A stretch of DNA of 46,430 nucleotides from Alphaproteobacteria bacterium (GTDB lineage Bacteria > Pseudomonadota > Alphaproteobacteria > WRAU01 > Hepatincolaceae): assembly GCA_009780035.1 (NCBI GenBank), contig WRAU01000009.1, positions 24,001 through 70,430 of the forward strand, given 5' to 3'. The notes beneath the pieces were generated by a model. It was not told the origin of the DNA. It did not search any database and was given only the letters and a program-made list of their open reading frames with translations. How positions within the stretch are numbered: position 1 is the stretch's first letter; each line of letters starts with the position of its first letter. The position numbers and the translations under genes were made by a program. Positions 17,014-25,589 of the stretch are shown here, piece after piece.

Positions 17014-17493
17014 TTATTCCTTTATATTTTTCAGCAGATCTTCTTCCAGTTGTAAAACTTTTCTATACATGGTGCCGTCAAGAGATTCGTTCATACTTTC
17101 TATGGTTAAAGAATGAATTAAAAATTCGTTTTCATCTGCCCTTAAAATAATAGTTTCCGGAGGAAGCGTTACAGAATTTGCAAAAATAGTTATGCCGTAA
17201 TTGGTTTTAAAAGTATTTTTTATTTTAAAAACCTGAGGGCTGAGGTCGTTTTTTATAATAGTCCGCGCCACGCGAAAATTAGATATAATAATTTCTTTGG
17301 CTAAATAAAGCGTGTAAAGAAAAAGTTTTAAAGAATTAATGGCAAATATTTCTTTAAAACCAGCATCTTTTTTAGCTTTTTTATATAAAAAAAAGCCGAT
17401 AGTTATAAAAATTAAACCCGGAACTACTGGTAAAACGCTAAAGTGTCCTGAAAGAATAAACCATAAACCAATTAAAATTAAAAATAACCGCAT
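17014..17493 (-). CDS. mnhE: Mrp/Mnh antiporter subunit E
   Basis: 159 residues. Two N-terminal helices (about residues 2-40) and a third (about 52-70), then the cytoplasmic MnhE domain: EIIISNFRVARTIIKNDLSPQVFKIK and the well-conserved NSVTLPPETIILRADENEFLIHSL. It ends with an EEDLLKNIKE helix. First gene of the operon (minus strand), so its promoter should lie in 17494-17600. The whole set exchanges cytoplasmic Na+ (or K+) for external protons, supporting pH and salt balance. Confidence 0.92.
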   Translation of the reverse strand: MRLFLILIGLWFILSGHFSVLPVVPGLIFITIGFFLYKKAKKDAGFKEIFAINSLKLFLYTLYLAKEIIISNFRVARTIIKNDLSPQVFKIKNTFKTNYGITIFANSVTLPPETIILRADENEFLIHSLTIESMNESLDGTMYRKVLQLEEDLLKNIKE

Positions 17494-17605
17494 GAAAATT
17501 CCTTAACTATAACACCTGCATTTATGTTCGCAGATAAAAATATGAAACACTAAAAGAGTATATATATATTATTAGATTACTAATTAAAATCATTAAATTC
17601 AAGGA

Positions 17606-17713
17606 AAAATTTTGGTCTTTTTACATTTATATTCATTCGCTTTACCTCGGTTATACTATGGGTATGCTATGATGTAAAGCTCATGATATAAAAGCAAAAA
17701 TCCTCAAAATTTA
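17606..17713. repeat. Palindromic repeat
   Basis: Arms AAATTTTGG / CCTCAAAATTT with inner complementary segments GCTTTACCTC / GATGTAAAGC and a loop around ATACTATGGGTATGCTA. It is nearly the same subtype as 24291-24400 (shared GGTATGCTA loop and CATGATATAAAA). It lies at the head of the 854-bp gap between the antiporter operon and the virion module. Confidence 0.7.
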
Positions 17714-17724
17714 TAAATTTTAAA

Positions 17725-17815
17725 TCTCTTGAATTCCTACTTTGGAAATTTAACTCTCATGTATTAATATACACTACGAGCTAAATTTCCTTTGTATAAA
17801 TATCAATATATTAAC
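17725..17815. repeat. Palindromic repeat
   Basis: Inner stem GGAAATTTA / TAAATTTCC with a CTCATGTATTAATATACACTACGAG loop region cut from the family pattern, flanked by weakly matching outer arms. It is closest to the copy at 41543-41645. The stretch 17816-18058 shows fragments of similar arms and AT-rich sequence but no gene. Confidence 0.6.
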
Positions 17816-18058
17816 TATATGCCTCATGTTAAAGCCCAAACTACTTAAAATTTATGAACTTTAAGTTTGTTTTACAGATTTTTTAGTTGATATGTTGTTT
17901 TTAGATAGAATTCACTTGACAACTATACAATTTTTATATACATTTTAAGTATAATTGTGCGTTAAGACAAACTATTCTATTCTTTTAAAGAATAAAATAT
18001 ATTTTACAAAAACATCAATTATAAATTGTAAATAAATAATATCATAAAAAGGAAAAAA

Positions 18059-18347
18059 GAACAAATGGAATTAAAAAAATAAAACAAAAAACAACATCGC
18101 TTTCTATTAGAAAACGGGAAGTATACTGTAATAAAATAGAAGATAAACAAGAAAACATCTAAGATTCAATTAAATATCTAAATGCAACTATACAGATTGT
18201 GTAAAAGATGCTATTATTCAATTTAAGGATGCTGAATTGGATTCGCTCTTAAAATAAAAAGATTCCGCTTAGAAATAATAAAAAAAGAATGCGTCTTATG
18301 TTGCGATATTATGATGCAAAATAAAGCTATAAAAAGGACAAGCAATT
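18059..18347 (+). pseudogene. Decayed reading frame ahead of terL
   Basis: About 290 bases that look like former coding sequence. One frame reads TTSLSIRKREVYCNKIEDKQ and on to KYLNATIQIV; a shift of frame near 18200 then gives KDAIIQFKDAELDSLLK before several TAA and TAG codons. The peptides look helical and charged. The position in front of terL would suit a small terminase or another early packaging gene, but no homology is recognised. In contrast to the module downstream, stops here are TAA and TAG as well as a frame change, so this is decay, not recoding. Confidence 0.35.
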
Positions 18348-19916
18348 ATGAAAAACCCTAACATACAGGATATGCTTAAGGTTATTGTTAAAGATTTTGA
18401 GAAATTCTCACAGAATTTTCTATATATTAGAAGTAAAAACAGTTCAATAACCCCGCTGGTTTTTAATAAGGAGCAGCAGTATATCCACAGTATTTTACAA
18501 CAGCAGAAACAGTTGCAAGGAAAGGTGCGCGCTTTAATTTTAAAGGGGCGTCAGATTGGGGCAACTACATATGTTTCTGCCAGATGCTATCATTACATAA
18601 TATTTCATGTTGGTTCTAAAAGTTTTGTTCTATGCCATCAGCAAAGAGCGACTGATAATATTTTTGCTGTTATGCAAAGATATTACCACAATAGCCCTAA
18701 ATCTCTGAAGCCTAAAGCATTTATTGGCAGAGGTAGATATATTAATTTTAATAATATTAATAGCGGCTGCACTTTTGCAACGGCTGGCGGCGCAGAGGTT
18801 GGCAGATCGGATACCATACAGTTTTTTCATGGCAGCGAGGTGGCTTTTTGGAATAATTCCGATAATCACTTGTCTTCAATCTTAATGTCAGTGCCGGATA
18901 CTGCTGAAAGCGAGGTGATTTTAGAAAGCACATCCAATGGCTCCAGCGGACTTTTTTATAATATGTGCATGGAGGCAGAGGCTGGCAGAAGCGAATATAA
19001 TTTAATATTTCTGCCTTGGCATTGGCATAGTGAGTATGCAGATACAGCGGCGGATATAGAGTTTTCACAGGAATGGCTTAGCTATCAAGCAACCCATAAA
19101 CTAACAATTCCGCAGCTGAATTGGGCTTACCTTAAAAATCGCAGCCTTTGTGCGAATAATCTTGATGATATAAATAAGCCGAGCGCTAGATTCCATAGGG
19201 AGTTTCCGGCTACAGTAGCAGAGGCTTTTATGGCAGCAGATGATAATAAACTAATTCCTCTGGATAAACTTTTAGTGAAATCTATAAAAAAAGAAGATTT
19301 TATAATAGATGGCAGCAGCAATAAACAACCGCTTATTCTAGGGGTAGATGTGGCTTATGGCGGGGGAGACTTCTCTTGGATTATTGACAGAGAGGGCAAT
19401 TTTCTTGGTTTTAATGTGAATGAAAAAATTAATACTAAAGATACTATGGAGCTGGTAGGGATTCTCTCCCATTTAATAAATAAACACTCGCCTTACAAAG
19501 TCTGCATAGATGCCGGAGGCGGCGGAATCGGAGTTTACGACCGTCTATGTGAGTTATTTCCTAAGGATATTCTGGAGTTGGTGCAGTTTGGCAGCAAAGC
19601 ACAAAATTCAACAAAATATTTTAATAAAAGGGCGGAAATGTGAGGACTTTTAAGTGAATTTATTAAAGAAGAGGGGCATATTGTTTTTAATGATACTTTA
19701 TTACAACAAATAAGTAGTGTAAAATATGGATATAATTCTTTAGGACAGCTTAAAATAGAATCTAAAGACGATATAAAAAAAAGATTAAAAACATCTCCCG
19801 ATGGCGGCGATGCCTGTGCGCTAACCTTTGCCTGCAATAATTTTAAAAGGATATTGATAGGAGAAAAACTCAATGGAATCAAGGGAATAGGAGAGTATAG
19901 CCCATTCACTTGGTAG
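18348..19916 (+). CDS. terL: Phage terminase large subunit, with one in-frame UGA read as Trp
   Basis: The DNA-packaging ATPase/nuclease of a tailed phage, 522 residues if UGA at 19641-19643 (codon 432) is read through. The ATPase part has the Walker-A-like LKGRQIGATT (about residues 65-74) and the later ESTSNGSSGLFYN. The RNase-H-like nuclease starts with ILGVDVAYGGGDFSW (about residue 330). Beyond the UGA the same frame continues 90 codons to TAG and contains KTSPDGGDACALTFA, the conserved end of the nuclease with its last Asp. This is direct evidence that the UGA is sense. Seven other Trp codons are UGG. AGGA lies 9 bases before the ATG. Confidence 0.93.
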
Positions 19917-19920
19917 ACAG

Positions 19921-19972
19921 TATTTTGAATCTCTTGGTTTTCTATGGCGTTGTTTCTAGTATAAAATTGGGG
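19921..19972. repeat. Partial (deleted) palindromic repeat
   Basis: Directly after terL: TATTTTGAATCTCTTGGTTT and CTATGGCGTTGTTTCTAGTA match the left arm and the beginning and end of the dispersed palindrome, with the centre missing. It shows that members suffer internal deletions. Confidence 0.55.
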
Positions 19973-20015
19973 GATTTAAAATTAGAAAAATTTTTATTTA
20001 TATTGCAAAATATGC

Positions 20016-20044
20016 TTGACAGGAATAATAGAATCTGCTATAAT
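20016..20044 (+). promoter_or_regulatory. Perfect sigma70-type promoter for the portal operon
   Basis: TTGACA (20016-20021), exactly 17 bases, then TATAAT (20039-20044), preceded by TG in the extended -10 position (CTGCTATAAT). Both hexamers match the vegetative consensus completely. Transcription should begin near 20051, which makes ATG 20083, with AAGG at 20069-20072, the better portal start than ATG 20065. Confidence 0.85.
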
Positions 20045-20082
20045 ATACATATTAAGAATAAAAAATGCAAGGCAACAAAACA

Positions 20083-21603
20083 ATGAAAGATAAATACTTA
20101 AAAGAAAAGAATCTTAGCAACAGTGATAAAAACCAAGAAATTGCCAATTGGGCAATAAATTTAGCAGAAAAGCTATCTTCGCAAAGGAGCTCATTAGAAC
20201 AACTTTGGCAGCAGATAAGCCGTTATGTTCTGCCGCAAAAAGGTGAAGAATCTAAAAACAATGCTGAGGTTTACGATTCCACAGCGGTAATTGCTGCAGA
20301 ATACTTAGTGGCAGGGATTTGGTCTTTAATTTCTAACAGTTCGCTTAACTGGTTTAATATTAAGCAGAAAACTTCGCAGGAATCAGCATTTAACCTTAAA
20401 GACTGGCTAGATAAGGCTAATTTAGCTATGAAAGAAATGCTGAATAATCCTAAGCGGGGATTCTATCATAAATCTTACGAATTTTATACAGACTTAGTCT
20501 GCTATGGCACGGCGGTATTTTATTTATCTGAAAATTTAGAAGATAATTCTATAAATTATCAAACCTTAAACCTTAGCAGCACTTACTTGCATAGCGTGTA
20601 TAAAGATAATGACTGCATTCTTAGAAAAATCAGCCTTAATGCGTCGTCGTGCGTTGATTTGTTTGGATATGCTAATTTAAGCCCAGAAATTCTTAAGGCT
20701 AAAGCAGATGATTCCCAAGAGATTTTCAACTTTCTGCATCTTTGTATTCCTACAAAATATTTCGGCGATAAAACCGCCCAGCTTAAGGGCATGAAATACT
20801 CGTCTTTTTATATAGATATGCAGAATTCCGCAGTTATCCTTAAATCAGGACACTACGAGTTTCCCTATATGGTTGCAAGATGGTATACATCTACGCAAAA
20901 CTCTTACGGACAAAGCCCGGCGATGGGGGTGCTTGCGGATATTAAAATGATTAACGCCATGAGTAAAACCATGCTGGTTTCAGCACAGAAGCAGGTAGAT
21001 CCGCCGATTCTTGCACCCAGCGAATCCAGTGTGCAAGGCATTAAGGCAGCGCCGGGAGGCATTATTTACGGCGGAATAGATCCGCTTACAGGCAATCAGC
21101 TTTTAAAACCGCTTAGTCTTGGCGGCGATTTATCTAGTGCCTATGAGCTGCAAGAGCAAAGACGCAATACTATTAAAGAAGCGTTTTATACCTCGCTGCT
21201 GGTTTATGCTTATGCCAGCAATGCTACGGCTACGGAAGTGGTAGCAACAAATGAACAGAAGCTAAGAATTTTAGGATCAAAAGTAGCAAGAATTCAAGGA
21301 GAATTTTTATACCCGCTGTTAATAAGGCAATTAGGAATTATGTATCGCTTAAACTTATTGCCGAAGCTGCCGCAGGGCATAAAATTTGAGGATATTGCTT
21401 TTGAGGTAGAGTTTATGAATTCATGGAACCGCTACCAAAAAATTCAAGAAAGCAATGGCTTATTCCAATTGAATGCTATGGTAGATAAAATAAGAGATTT
21501 CAATCCCGATGTGGTAAATGTGCTAAATTGAGATGAAATTTTAAAATTGGTAGCACAGGCTAATGGTGTTCCAATAAATGTGTTTAACAACAAAGGAGAT
21601 TAA
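20083..21603 (+). CDS. Phage portal (head-tail connector) protein, with one in-frame UGA
   Basis: 506 residues from ATG 20083 (512 from ATG 20065, which lacks a ribosome site). Portal rings form the DNA gate of the capsid. The N-terminus has the podovirus 'head-tail connector' pattern, SSLEQLWQQISRYVLPQKGE, and the middle has QSPAMGVLADIKMINAMSKT and KQVDPPILAPSES. The UGA at 21529-21531 (codon 483) reads LNWDEILKLVAQANGVP in the continued frame, ending at TAA 21601 after 23 more codons. The tail resembles the usual helical portal end. The ribosome binding site of the next gene (AAAGGAG) lies inside this extension. Seven other Trp codons are UGG. Confidence 0.92.
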
Positions 21604-21604
21604 T

Positions 21605-21907
21605 ATGAAAAACGGATACAAATGGCTATGGGCAGTTTTTGGCGGCGAGCAAGCGGCAGAGGCAGCATCTGCCTGAAATGAACTTTTTAACTTAGAAGAC
21701 GAGCGATGCTTAAACATTTTAAAAGATCTAGCCAGCTATTGCAACTTTACATCTTCGTCATTCAGGCTGGGCGATTCTCATCAAACCGCTTTTAACGAGG
21801 GTGCTAGAGATGTGTTTCTGCATATATTAGAGATGGCAGATTTAGATCTTAATATTGTATTGCAATTAATTTTAAATAAAAATAAGGAGAATAATAATGA
21901 TAAATAA
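21605..21907 (+). CDS. Bbp19-like small phage protein, with one in-frame UGA
   Basis: A 100-residue protein that cannot be seen under the standard code, because UGA 21674-21676 is its 24th codon. Read as Trp, the frame runs AASAWNELFNLED, then YCNFTSSSFRLGDSHQTAF and NEGARDVFLHILEMADLD to TAA. This resembles the Bbp19 family of Bordetella phage BPP-1-like podoviruses, small proteins coded next to the portal, with an Asn/Arg-Glu-Gly-x-Arg motif. The ATG follows AAAGGAG by six bases. The end overlaps the next gene by 11 bases. Its role is presumably in virion assembly; this is inferred from family and position. Confidence 0.82.
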
Positions 21908-22346
21908 CGCAGCAGAACAAAACAATGAAGGAACGCAGCCAACGGCAGATAATCCGCAGGCAGCAAATATAGATGCCGGCATAGATTTACTGCTGGCAAA
22001 GCTAGAACAATTATGGGGAGAAGATTTAGATAAAAACCTTCTGCTTAGTAAAAGAGGCTTGGCATGGCTTGGTTTTGATGAAGAAACTATAAAAGAAGAC
22101 TTCAGCGAAATTGTTTTTTTAAATAAAATGGTAGATTTAGGAAAACTTCTGTCAGAAGATGCAGTGGCAGCTTCAGGTGAAAACAACAGTTTTAACATGA
22201 CCCCAGCCGAAGCCAAAAAAATCCGCTCGCAAATAATTTCGCAGAAAGATATTCTTGAAGCGCTGAATAATAAAGGCAATATGCGTCATAATGAGGTTTT
22301 AAGTTATGTAAACCGATTAAACGAAATTATTGCCAAAGAATTTTAA
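21897..22346 (+). CDS. Putative phage scaffolding/capsid assembly protein
   Basis: 149 residues, acidic and helical, with a disordered Asn/Gln/Ala-rich start (about 25 residues), a central LLAKLEQLWGEDLDKNL helix and a C-terminal charged helix ending VNRLNEIIAKEF. Small acidic helical proteins between the portal and the major capsid gene are usually scaffolds, and the composition fits, but there is no diagnostic motif. The ATG at 21897 overlaps the end of the Bbp19-like gene, with AAGGAG upstream. No in-frame UGA; its two Trp codons are UGG. Two palindromic repeats follow the stop. Confidence 0.65.
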   Translation: MINNAAEQNNEGTQPTADNPQAANIDAGIDLLLAKLEQLWGEDLDKNLLLSKRGLAWLGFDEETIKEDFSEIVFLNKMVDLGKLLSEDAVAASGENNSFNMTPAEAKKIRSQIISQKDILEALNNKGNMRHNEVLSYVNRLNEIIAKEF

Positions 22347-22440
22347 TATTTTGGTTTTCTATGTCGTTGCAAAGCCGCTTATGTATTATTCATACATTGC
22401 ACAGCTTAGCGCCTAATAGAAATTCCAAACTATTAAAATT
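22340..22440. repeat. Palindromic repeat, first of a tandem pair
   Basis: Arms TTTTAATATTTTGGTTTTCT / AGAAATTCCAAACTATTAAA enclose an inner region with CTTATGTATTATTCATACA. It is about 90% identical to the next copy at 22447-22543. It starts at the stop codon of the scaffold-like gene and may end the first virion transcript. Confidence 0.85.
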
Positions 22441-22446
22441 CTTAAA

Positions 22447-22543
22447 CTAATATTTTGGTTTTCTATATTGTTGCAAAGCTGCTTATGTATTATTCACACA
22501 CTGCACAGCTTAGCGCCTAATAGAAATTCCAAACTATTAAAAT
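22447..22543. repeat. Palindromic repeat, second of a tandem pair
   Basis: Near copy of 22340-22440. Differences include GCAAAGCTGC against GCAAAGCCGC and TTCACACACTGC against TTCATACATTGC. The tandem arrangement argues for local duplication of the element. Confidence 0.85.
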
Positions 22544-22583
22544 TACTAAATTTTTAAACAAATAACTATCTAGGAGAGAGCAA

Positions 22584-23111
22584 ATGGGTGATATGCAATG
22601 TTTTAGTTTATTTATAAACAACAATATTTACAAACATAAATTTGATTTTGAGGTTATTAAAGAAGATGTTGATGTATTGAATATCACTTTGTATAACCTG
22701 CTGGATGAAGAATTAAAAAATACAGATGTTGAAATTTTTATTGAAAACTTCTCTATTTTTAAAGGCAGAGTAAATACTTATAATTTAGAAGATATAAACG
22801 GGTTTTTAGTATTAAATATTGAAGCGGCTGCCGATAATGCTTTTAATTATAACGAGGTAGATTTTAACGCTCCGTGCAAAGAAAAATTTCCCCTGCAGAA
22901 AGCAAAAATCCAAAGCACTAAAGAGGGTTATAAATATATTCAAATGGATGCCGATTTTCAAGCAAATATTAATGTTGGCGATATCATCAGCCATGATCAA
23001 AGTTTATACGCCATTGAGAGTATAATTTATACAAATGATATGCAAGGAGTTAAACAAGAAATTCATGGAATTAACGATGTATTGCATAATGCTAAATATG
23101 CGCACAGATAG
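22584..23111 (+). CDS. Phage structural-module protein of unknown function
   Basis: 175 residues without any Trp. Mixed strand/helix composition: an N-terminal CFSLFINNNIYKHKFDFEVI, central VEIFIENFSIFKGRVNTYN and a late ADFQANINVGDIISHDQSLY. This order of extended segments suggests a small beta-rich virion protein, but no family was recognised. AGGAGAG lies 8 bases before the ATG. It stands alone between two pairs of palindromic repeats, upstream of the capsid gene, so it may be its own transcript unit. Confidence 0.6.
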   Translation: MGDMQCFSLFINNNIYKHKFDFEVIKEDVDVLNITLYNLLDEELKNTDVEIFIENFSIFKGRVNTYNLEDINGFLVLNIEAAADNAFNYNEVDFNAPCKEKFPLQKAKIQSTKEGYKYIQMDADFQANINVGDIISHDQSLYAIESIIYTNDMQGVKQEIHGINDVLHNAKYAHR

Positions 23112-23211
23112 TTTTTAATATCTTGGCTTTCTATGTTGTTGTTTTGCTGCTTATGTATTATTACACACTTCGCAACAAAACGCCTAATATAAAGCTCAAG
23201 CTATTAAAAAC
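23110..23211. repeat. Palindromic repeat, first of a tandem pair
   Basis: Outer arms GTTTTTAATATCTTGGCTTT / AAAGCTCAAGCTATTAAAAA, inner stem GTTTTGC / GCAACAAAAC (imperfect), loop CTTATGTATTATTACACACTTCG. It begins at the stop of the 22584 gene and is followed at once by a second copy. Confidence 0.85.
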
Positions 23212-23310
23212 AGTTTTGATATCTTGGCTTTCTATGTTGTTGTTTTGCTGCTTATGTATTATTACACACTTCGCGGTAAAACAACAGCATAAAAAATTCA
23301 AGCTATGCGG
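23211..23310. repeat. Palindromic repeat, second of a tandem pair (right arm diverged)
   Basis: The left three quarters repeat 23112-23170 almost exactly (ATATCTTGGCTTTCTATG and following). The inner stem is GTTTTGC with GGTAAAAC, and the right arm is altered (CAACAGCATAAAAAATTCAA). The pair fills the gap before the major capsid leader. Confidence 0.8.
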
Positions 23311-23313
23311 AAC

Positions 23314-23355
23314 TTGAAAAGTTTTAACTTAAATAAAATTTTAAAAACTTTTCAA
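23314..23355 (+). promoter_or_regulatory. Hairpin in the major capsid leader
   Basis: TTGAAAAGTTTT (23314-23325) pairs perfectly with AAAACTTTTCAA (23344-23355), an 18-base loop between. A small GGGCTTAGCCC hairpin (about 23367-23377) and AAAAAAAGGAG at about 23390-23398 follow before the ATG at 23408. It could stabilise or regulate the capsid mRNA; no T tract follows, so it is not an obvious terminator. Confidence 0.55.
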
Positions 23356-23407
23356 TTTTAACAATGGGGCTTAGCCCTTATAACAACTAAAAAAAGGAGA
23401 AACTAAA

Positions 23408-24289
23408 ATGATAACAATAGATATGGCAACTAAAGAAGGCTACAACTATGCCGTTAGACTAAACATGCAGCAGAAAGGGTCAAAGCTGTCGTCCTGCGTC
23501 CGCGAGGAAGAGCAGAAAACAGAACGTTATTATTACGATCAAATTGCCCCGACTGAGGCGGTAGATATTAATGTCCGCAATTCTGACACCCCCTTAATTC
23601 AAACCAACATTGACAGAAGAATGGTGAATTTAATCAGCTCTGACTGAGGGGATTTAATAGATAGAGACGATCAGCTTAAACTTTTAACAGATCCCAGCTC
23701 TGCTTATGCGCTGAATGCCGCCTATGCGCTGGGACGCAAAAAAGATCAAAGAATAATTGATGCAGCGCTTGGTTTAGCTTATTGCGGCAATAAAGGAGAA
23801 ACTAAGGTTCCATTGCCGGAATCGCAAATTATTCCTGTAGATTACTATGAAACTAATTCAGCACAAATCTTAACCTTAGACAAACTAAGAAAGGCAAGAG
23901 AACTGCTAGACGATGCCGATGTAGATGACGACGAAGAACAATACTGCGTAGTCAGCTCTAAGCAAATCAGCAACTTATTGCAAACTACCGAAATAACCAG
24001 CGACGATTACAACACCGTTAAAGCCTTAGTAGACGGCAAAGTAAATACTTTTATGGGTTTTACTTTTAAACGCGTATCTTCGCAGCTGCTTCCAAAAGAA
24101 GATAATGTAAGAAACATCTTCTGCTTTGCCAAAAGCGGCATTCTAATGGCAACCAACGGCGATATAAAAACAGATATAAGCATTCGCACAGATAAAAGAA
24201 TGGCGAAGCAAGTTTATGCTTCAATGTCCTGCGGAGCAACTAGGATGGATGAGAAGAAGGTGGTTAGCATATTTTGCAAAGAACAGTAA
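23408..24289 (+). CDS. Major capsid protein, with one in-frame UGA at a conserved Trp
   Basis: 293 residues if UGA 23645-23647 (codon 80) is Trp; only 79 residues otherwise. The head shows the podovirus capsid pattern: RYYYDQIAPTEAVDINVRN, then TPLIQTNIDRRMVNLISSD-Trp-GDLIDRDDQL. In related capsid proteins the same place reads like 'Y-x-W-A-D-L-I-D-x-x-D', so Trp is expected exactly there. It continues LTDPSSAYALNAAYALGRKK and DQRIIDAALGLAYCGNKGE, well-known blocks of this family. The only Trp codon in the gene is the UGA. There is a strong AAAGGAG ribosome site. Without recoding no capsid could form. Confidence 0.92.
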
Positions 24290-24290
24290 G

Positions 24291-24400
24291 CGGTTTTGGT
24301 CTTTTTGTTTTTATATTTTCTTACTTTACCTCTTACATACTACGGGTATGCTACGAGGTAAAGCTCATGATATAAAAACAAAAGTCCTCAAAACTTAAAT
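24291..24400. repeat. Palindromic repeat
   Basis: Follows the capsid gene. The inner stem TTTACCTC / GAGGTAAA is perfect and the loop contains TACTACGGGTATGCTAC. Outer arms GGTTTTGGTC...and GTCCTCAAAAC. Same subtype as 17606-17713. It separates the capsid unit from the next gene pair. Confidence 0.8.
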
Positions 24401-24423
24401 ATAAATTGAAAAGGAGAAAAATT

Positions 24424-24888
24424 ATGCTGCAAAGCGATCAAATAATGAATGAAAATTCAATGCCGAAAATTAAAAACTCTGCCATAAATTTACAAGGTAA
24501 AATTAAAATTTTAGCCTTTGATGTAAATTTTTCGCAGAAAGAAACAGTTGAACAAGAAGAAATTCTTCTTGTAAAGCTGCCTAAAACAGAAAACCGCATT
24601 ACGCAAATCGGGTTTACCTGCAGCGAAGGCGCAGCTGAAGATACTTTTGACCTGCTGGTGCTAGATGTTTTATATAATGCTGTCAGCAATAAGTATGAAA
24701 TTCTTAAAAGCAGCAATCTTAAAACAGGAATTGCCCTTAACCGCAGCGGCGGCGCACTATTTTATTATAACAATATTATTAAGCCGTCGCCTCAGGTTAA
24801 TGTAGAAAAATACATTGCCCTTAAGGCATCTATCGCTTTTTCTAAAGCGAATATTTTAAACGGCTATGTGCTTTATACTGCGGATTAA
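24424..24888 (+). CDS. Phage structural-module protein of unknown function
   Basis: 154 residues from ATG 24424, chosen because AAGGAG lies 8 bases upstream; a longer frame from TTG 24406 would contain that site. No Trp. The body alternates short strands (GKIKILAFDVNFSQKE, RITQIGFTCSEGAAE, FDLLVLDVLYNAV, YIALKASIAFSKANI), which would suit a beta-sandwich decoration or minor capsid protein. That idea rests on position behind the capsid gene and composition only. It ends four bases before the next ATG, so the two are coupled. Confidence 0.65.
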   Translation: MLQSDQIMNENSMPKIKNSAINLQGKIKILAFDVNFSQKETVEQEEILLVKLPKTENRITQIGFTCSEGAAEDTFDLLVLDVLYNAVSNKYEILKSSNLKTGIALNRSGGALFYYNNIIKPSPQVNVEKYIALKASIAFSKANILNGYVLYTAD

Positions 24889-24892
24889 ATCC

Positions 24893-25468
24893 ATGATATA
24901 CAATAATATAAGAGTATGCAATCGGGCGCTTAGCATGCTTCGCCTGAATCATATTAATTCCCTTGAAGATGAAACTTTTGAAGCGCGCCAATGTAAATTT
25001 TTATACGATATAGCAAAAGCAGAGGTGCTTTCATCTAATATTTGAAAGGCTTGCTTAAAAACCATTGTTTTAAATAATGTTTATAGTAATAAAAACACAA
25101 GGAACGCTGAATACAAGCATGAATTTGTTCTGCCAAGCGATTGCTTAAGAATTTTGCGTGCAGAAGGAAGCGGCAATTATTTAAGGCAAGGTCAGGTTCT
25201 TTACAGCAATAACAGCGAAGTATGCCTTACTTATTTAGCAGATATGGATGTGGCAGATTTGCCTTTAAGTCTAGTGTATTTAATTGTTCTGCGTTTAGCC
25301 ATAGAGCTTTCTTTCAGTTTTTCTGTGGAAGGGGCAGTTCAAAAAAATATTCGGGAATTATATGAAATAGAACTTCGCAAAACTGCCAACCTAGACGCTA
25401 AAGAAGGCAGCGAGATTTTTAACTCAGACAGTCTATTCAGCAGTTCATGGATTGAATCTAGAAACTAA
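24893..25468 (+). CDS. Tail tubular protein A-like, with one in-frame UGA at a conserved Trp
   Basis: 191 residues if UGA 25043-25045 (codon 51) is Trp. The protein begins IRVCNRALSMLRLNHINSLED, the usual gp11/tail-tube-A opening ('CN-x-A-L-x-x-L-G, I-x-S-L'). It continues CKFLYDIAKAEVLSSNI-Trp-KACLKT, where relatives have 'R-x-x-V-L-x-x-x-x-W-x-F-A'. The UGA thus falls on the family's hallmark Trp. LPSDCLRILRAEGSG follows, like the usual 'LP-x-D-x-L-R-V'. Such adaptors bind the portal and prolong the tail tube of short-tailed phages. One other Trp (near the end) is UGG. Start four bases after the previous stop. Confidence 0.88.
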
Positions 25469-25556
25469 TTTTGAATAGTTTGAGCTTTCTATGTCGTTAT
25501 TTTGCCCTTACATACTACGGGCAAAACTTCTAATATAAAGCTCAAACTATTCAAAA
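25469..25556. repeat. Palindromic repeat with perfect 20-bp arms (type copy)
   Basis: Left arm TTTTGAATAGTTTGAGCTTT (25469-25488) is the exact reverse complement of the right arm (25537-25556). Inside lies a second stem TTTTGCCC / GGGCAAAA around TTACATACTAC. This is the cleanest member of the dispersed family. It separates tail-tube A from tail-tube B. Confidence 0.95.
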
Positions 25557-25589
25557 TTTTAAAAAAATAATAAAAGGAGTAATAAAAAC

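Noticed and set aside
17916-17944. Promoter upstream of terL
   Set aside because: TTGACA is present, but the best -10 matches are TATACA at 15 bases or TACATT at 17; too weak to report.
22340-22543. CRISPR array
   Set aside because: Only two tandem repeat units of about 100 bp with no spacers and no cas genes; these are palindromic elements.
23123-23317. Open frame with membrane-like peptide between phage genes
   Set aside because: It lies wholly inside the two tandem palindromic repeats and has no ribosome site; the hydrophobicity comes from the T-rich repeat.
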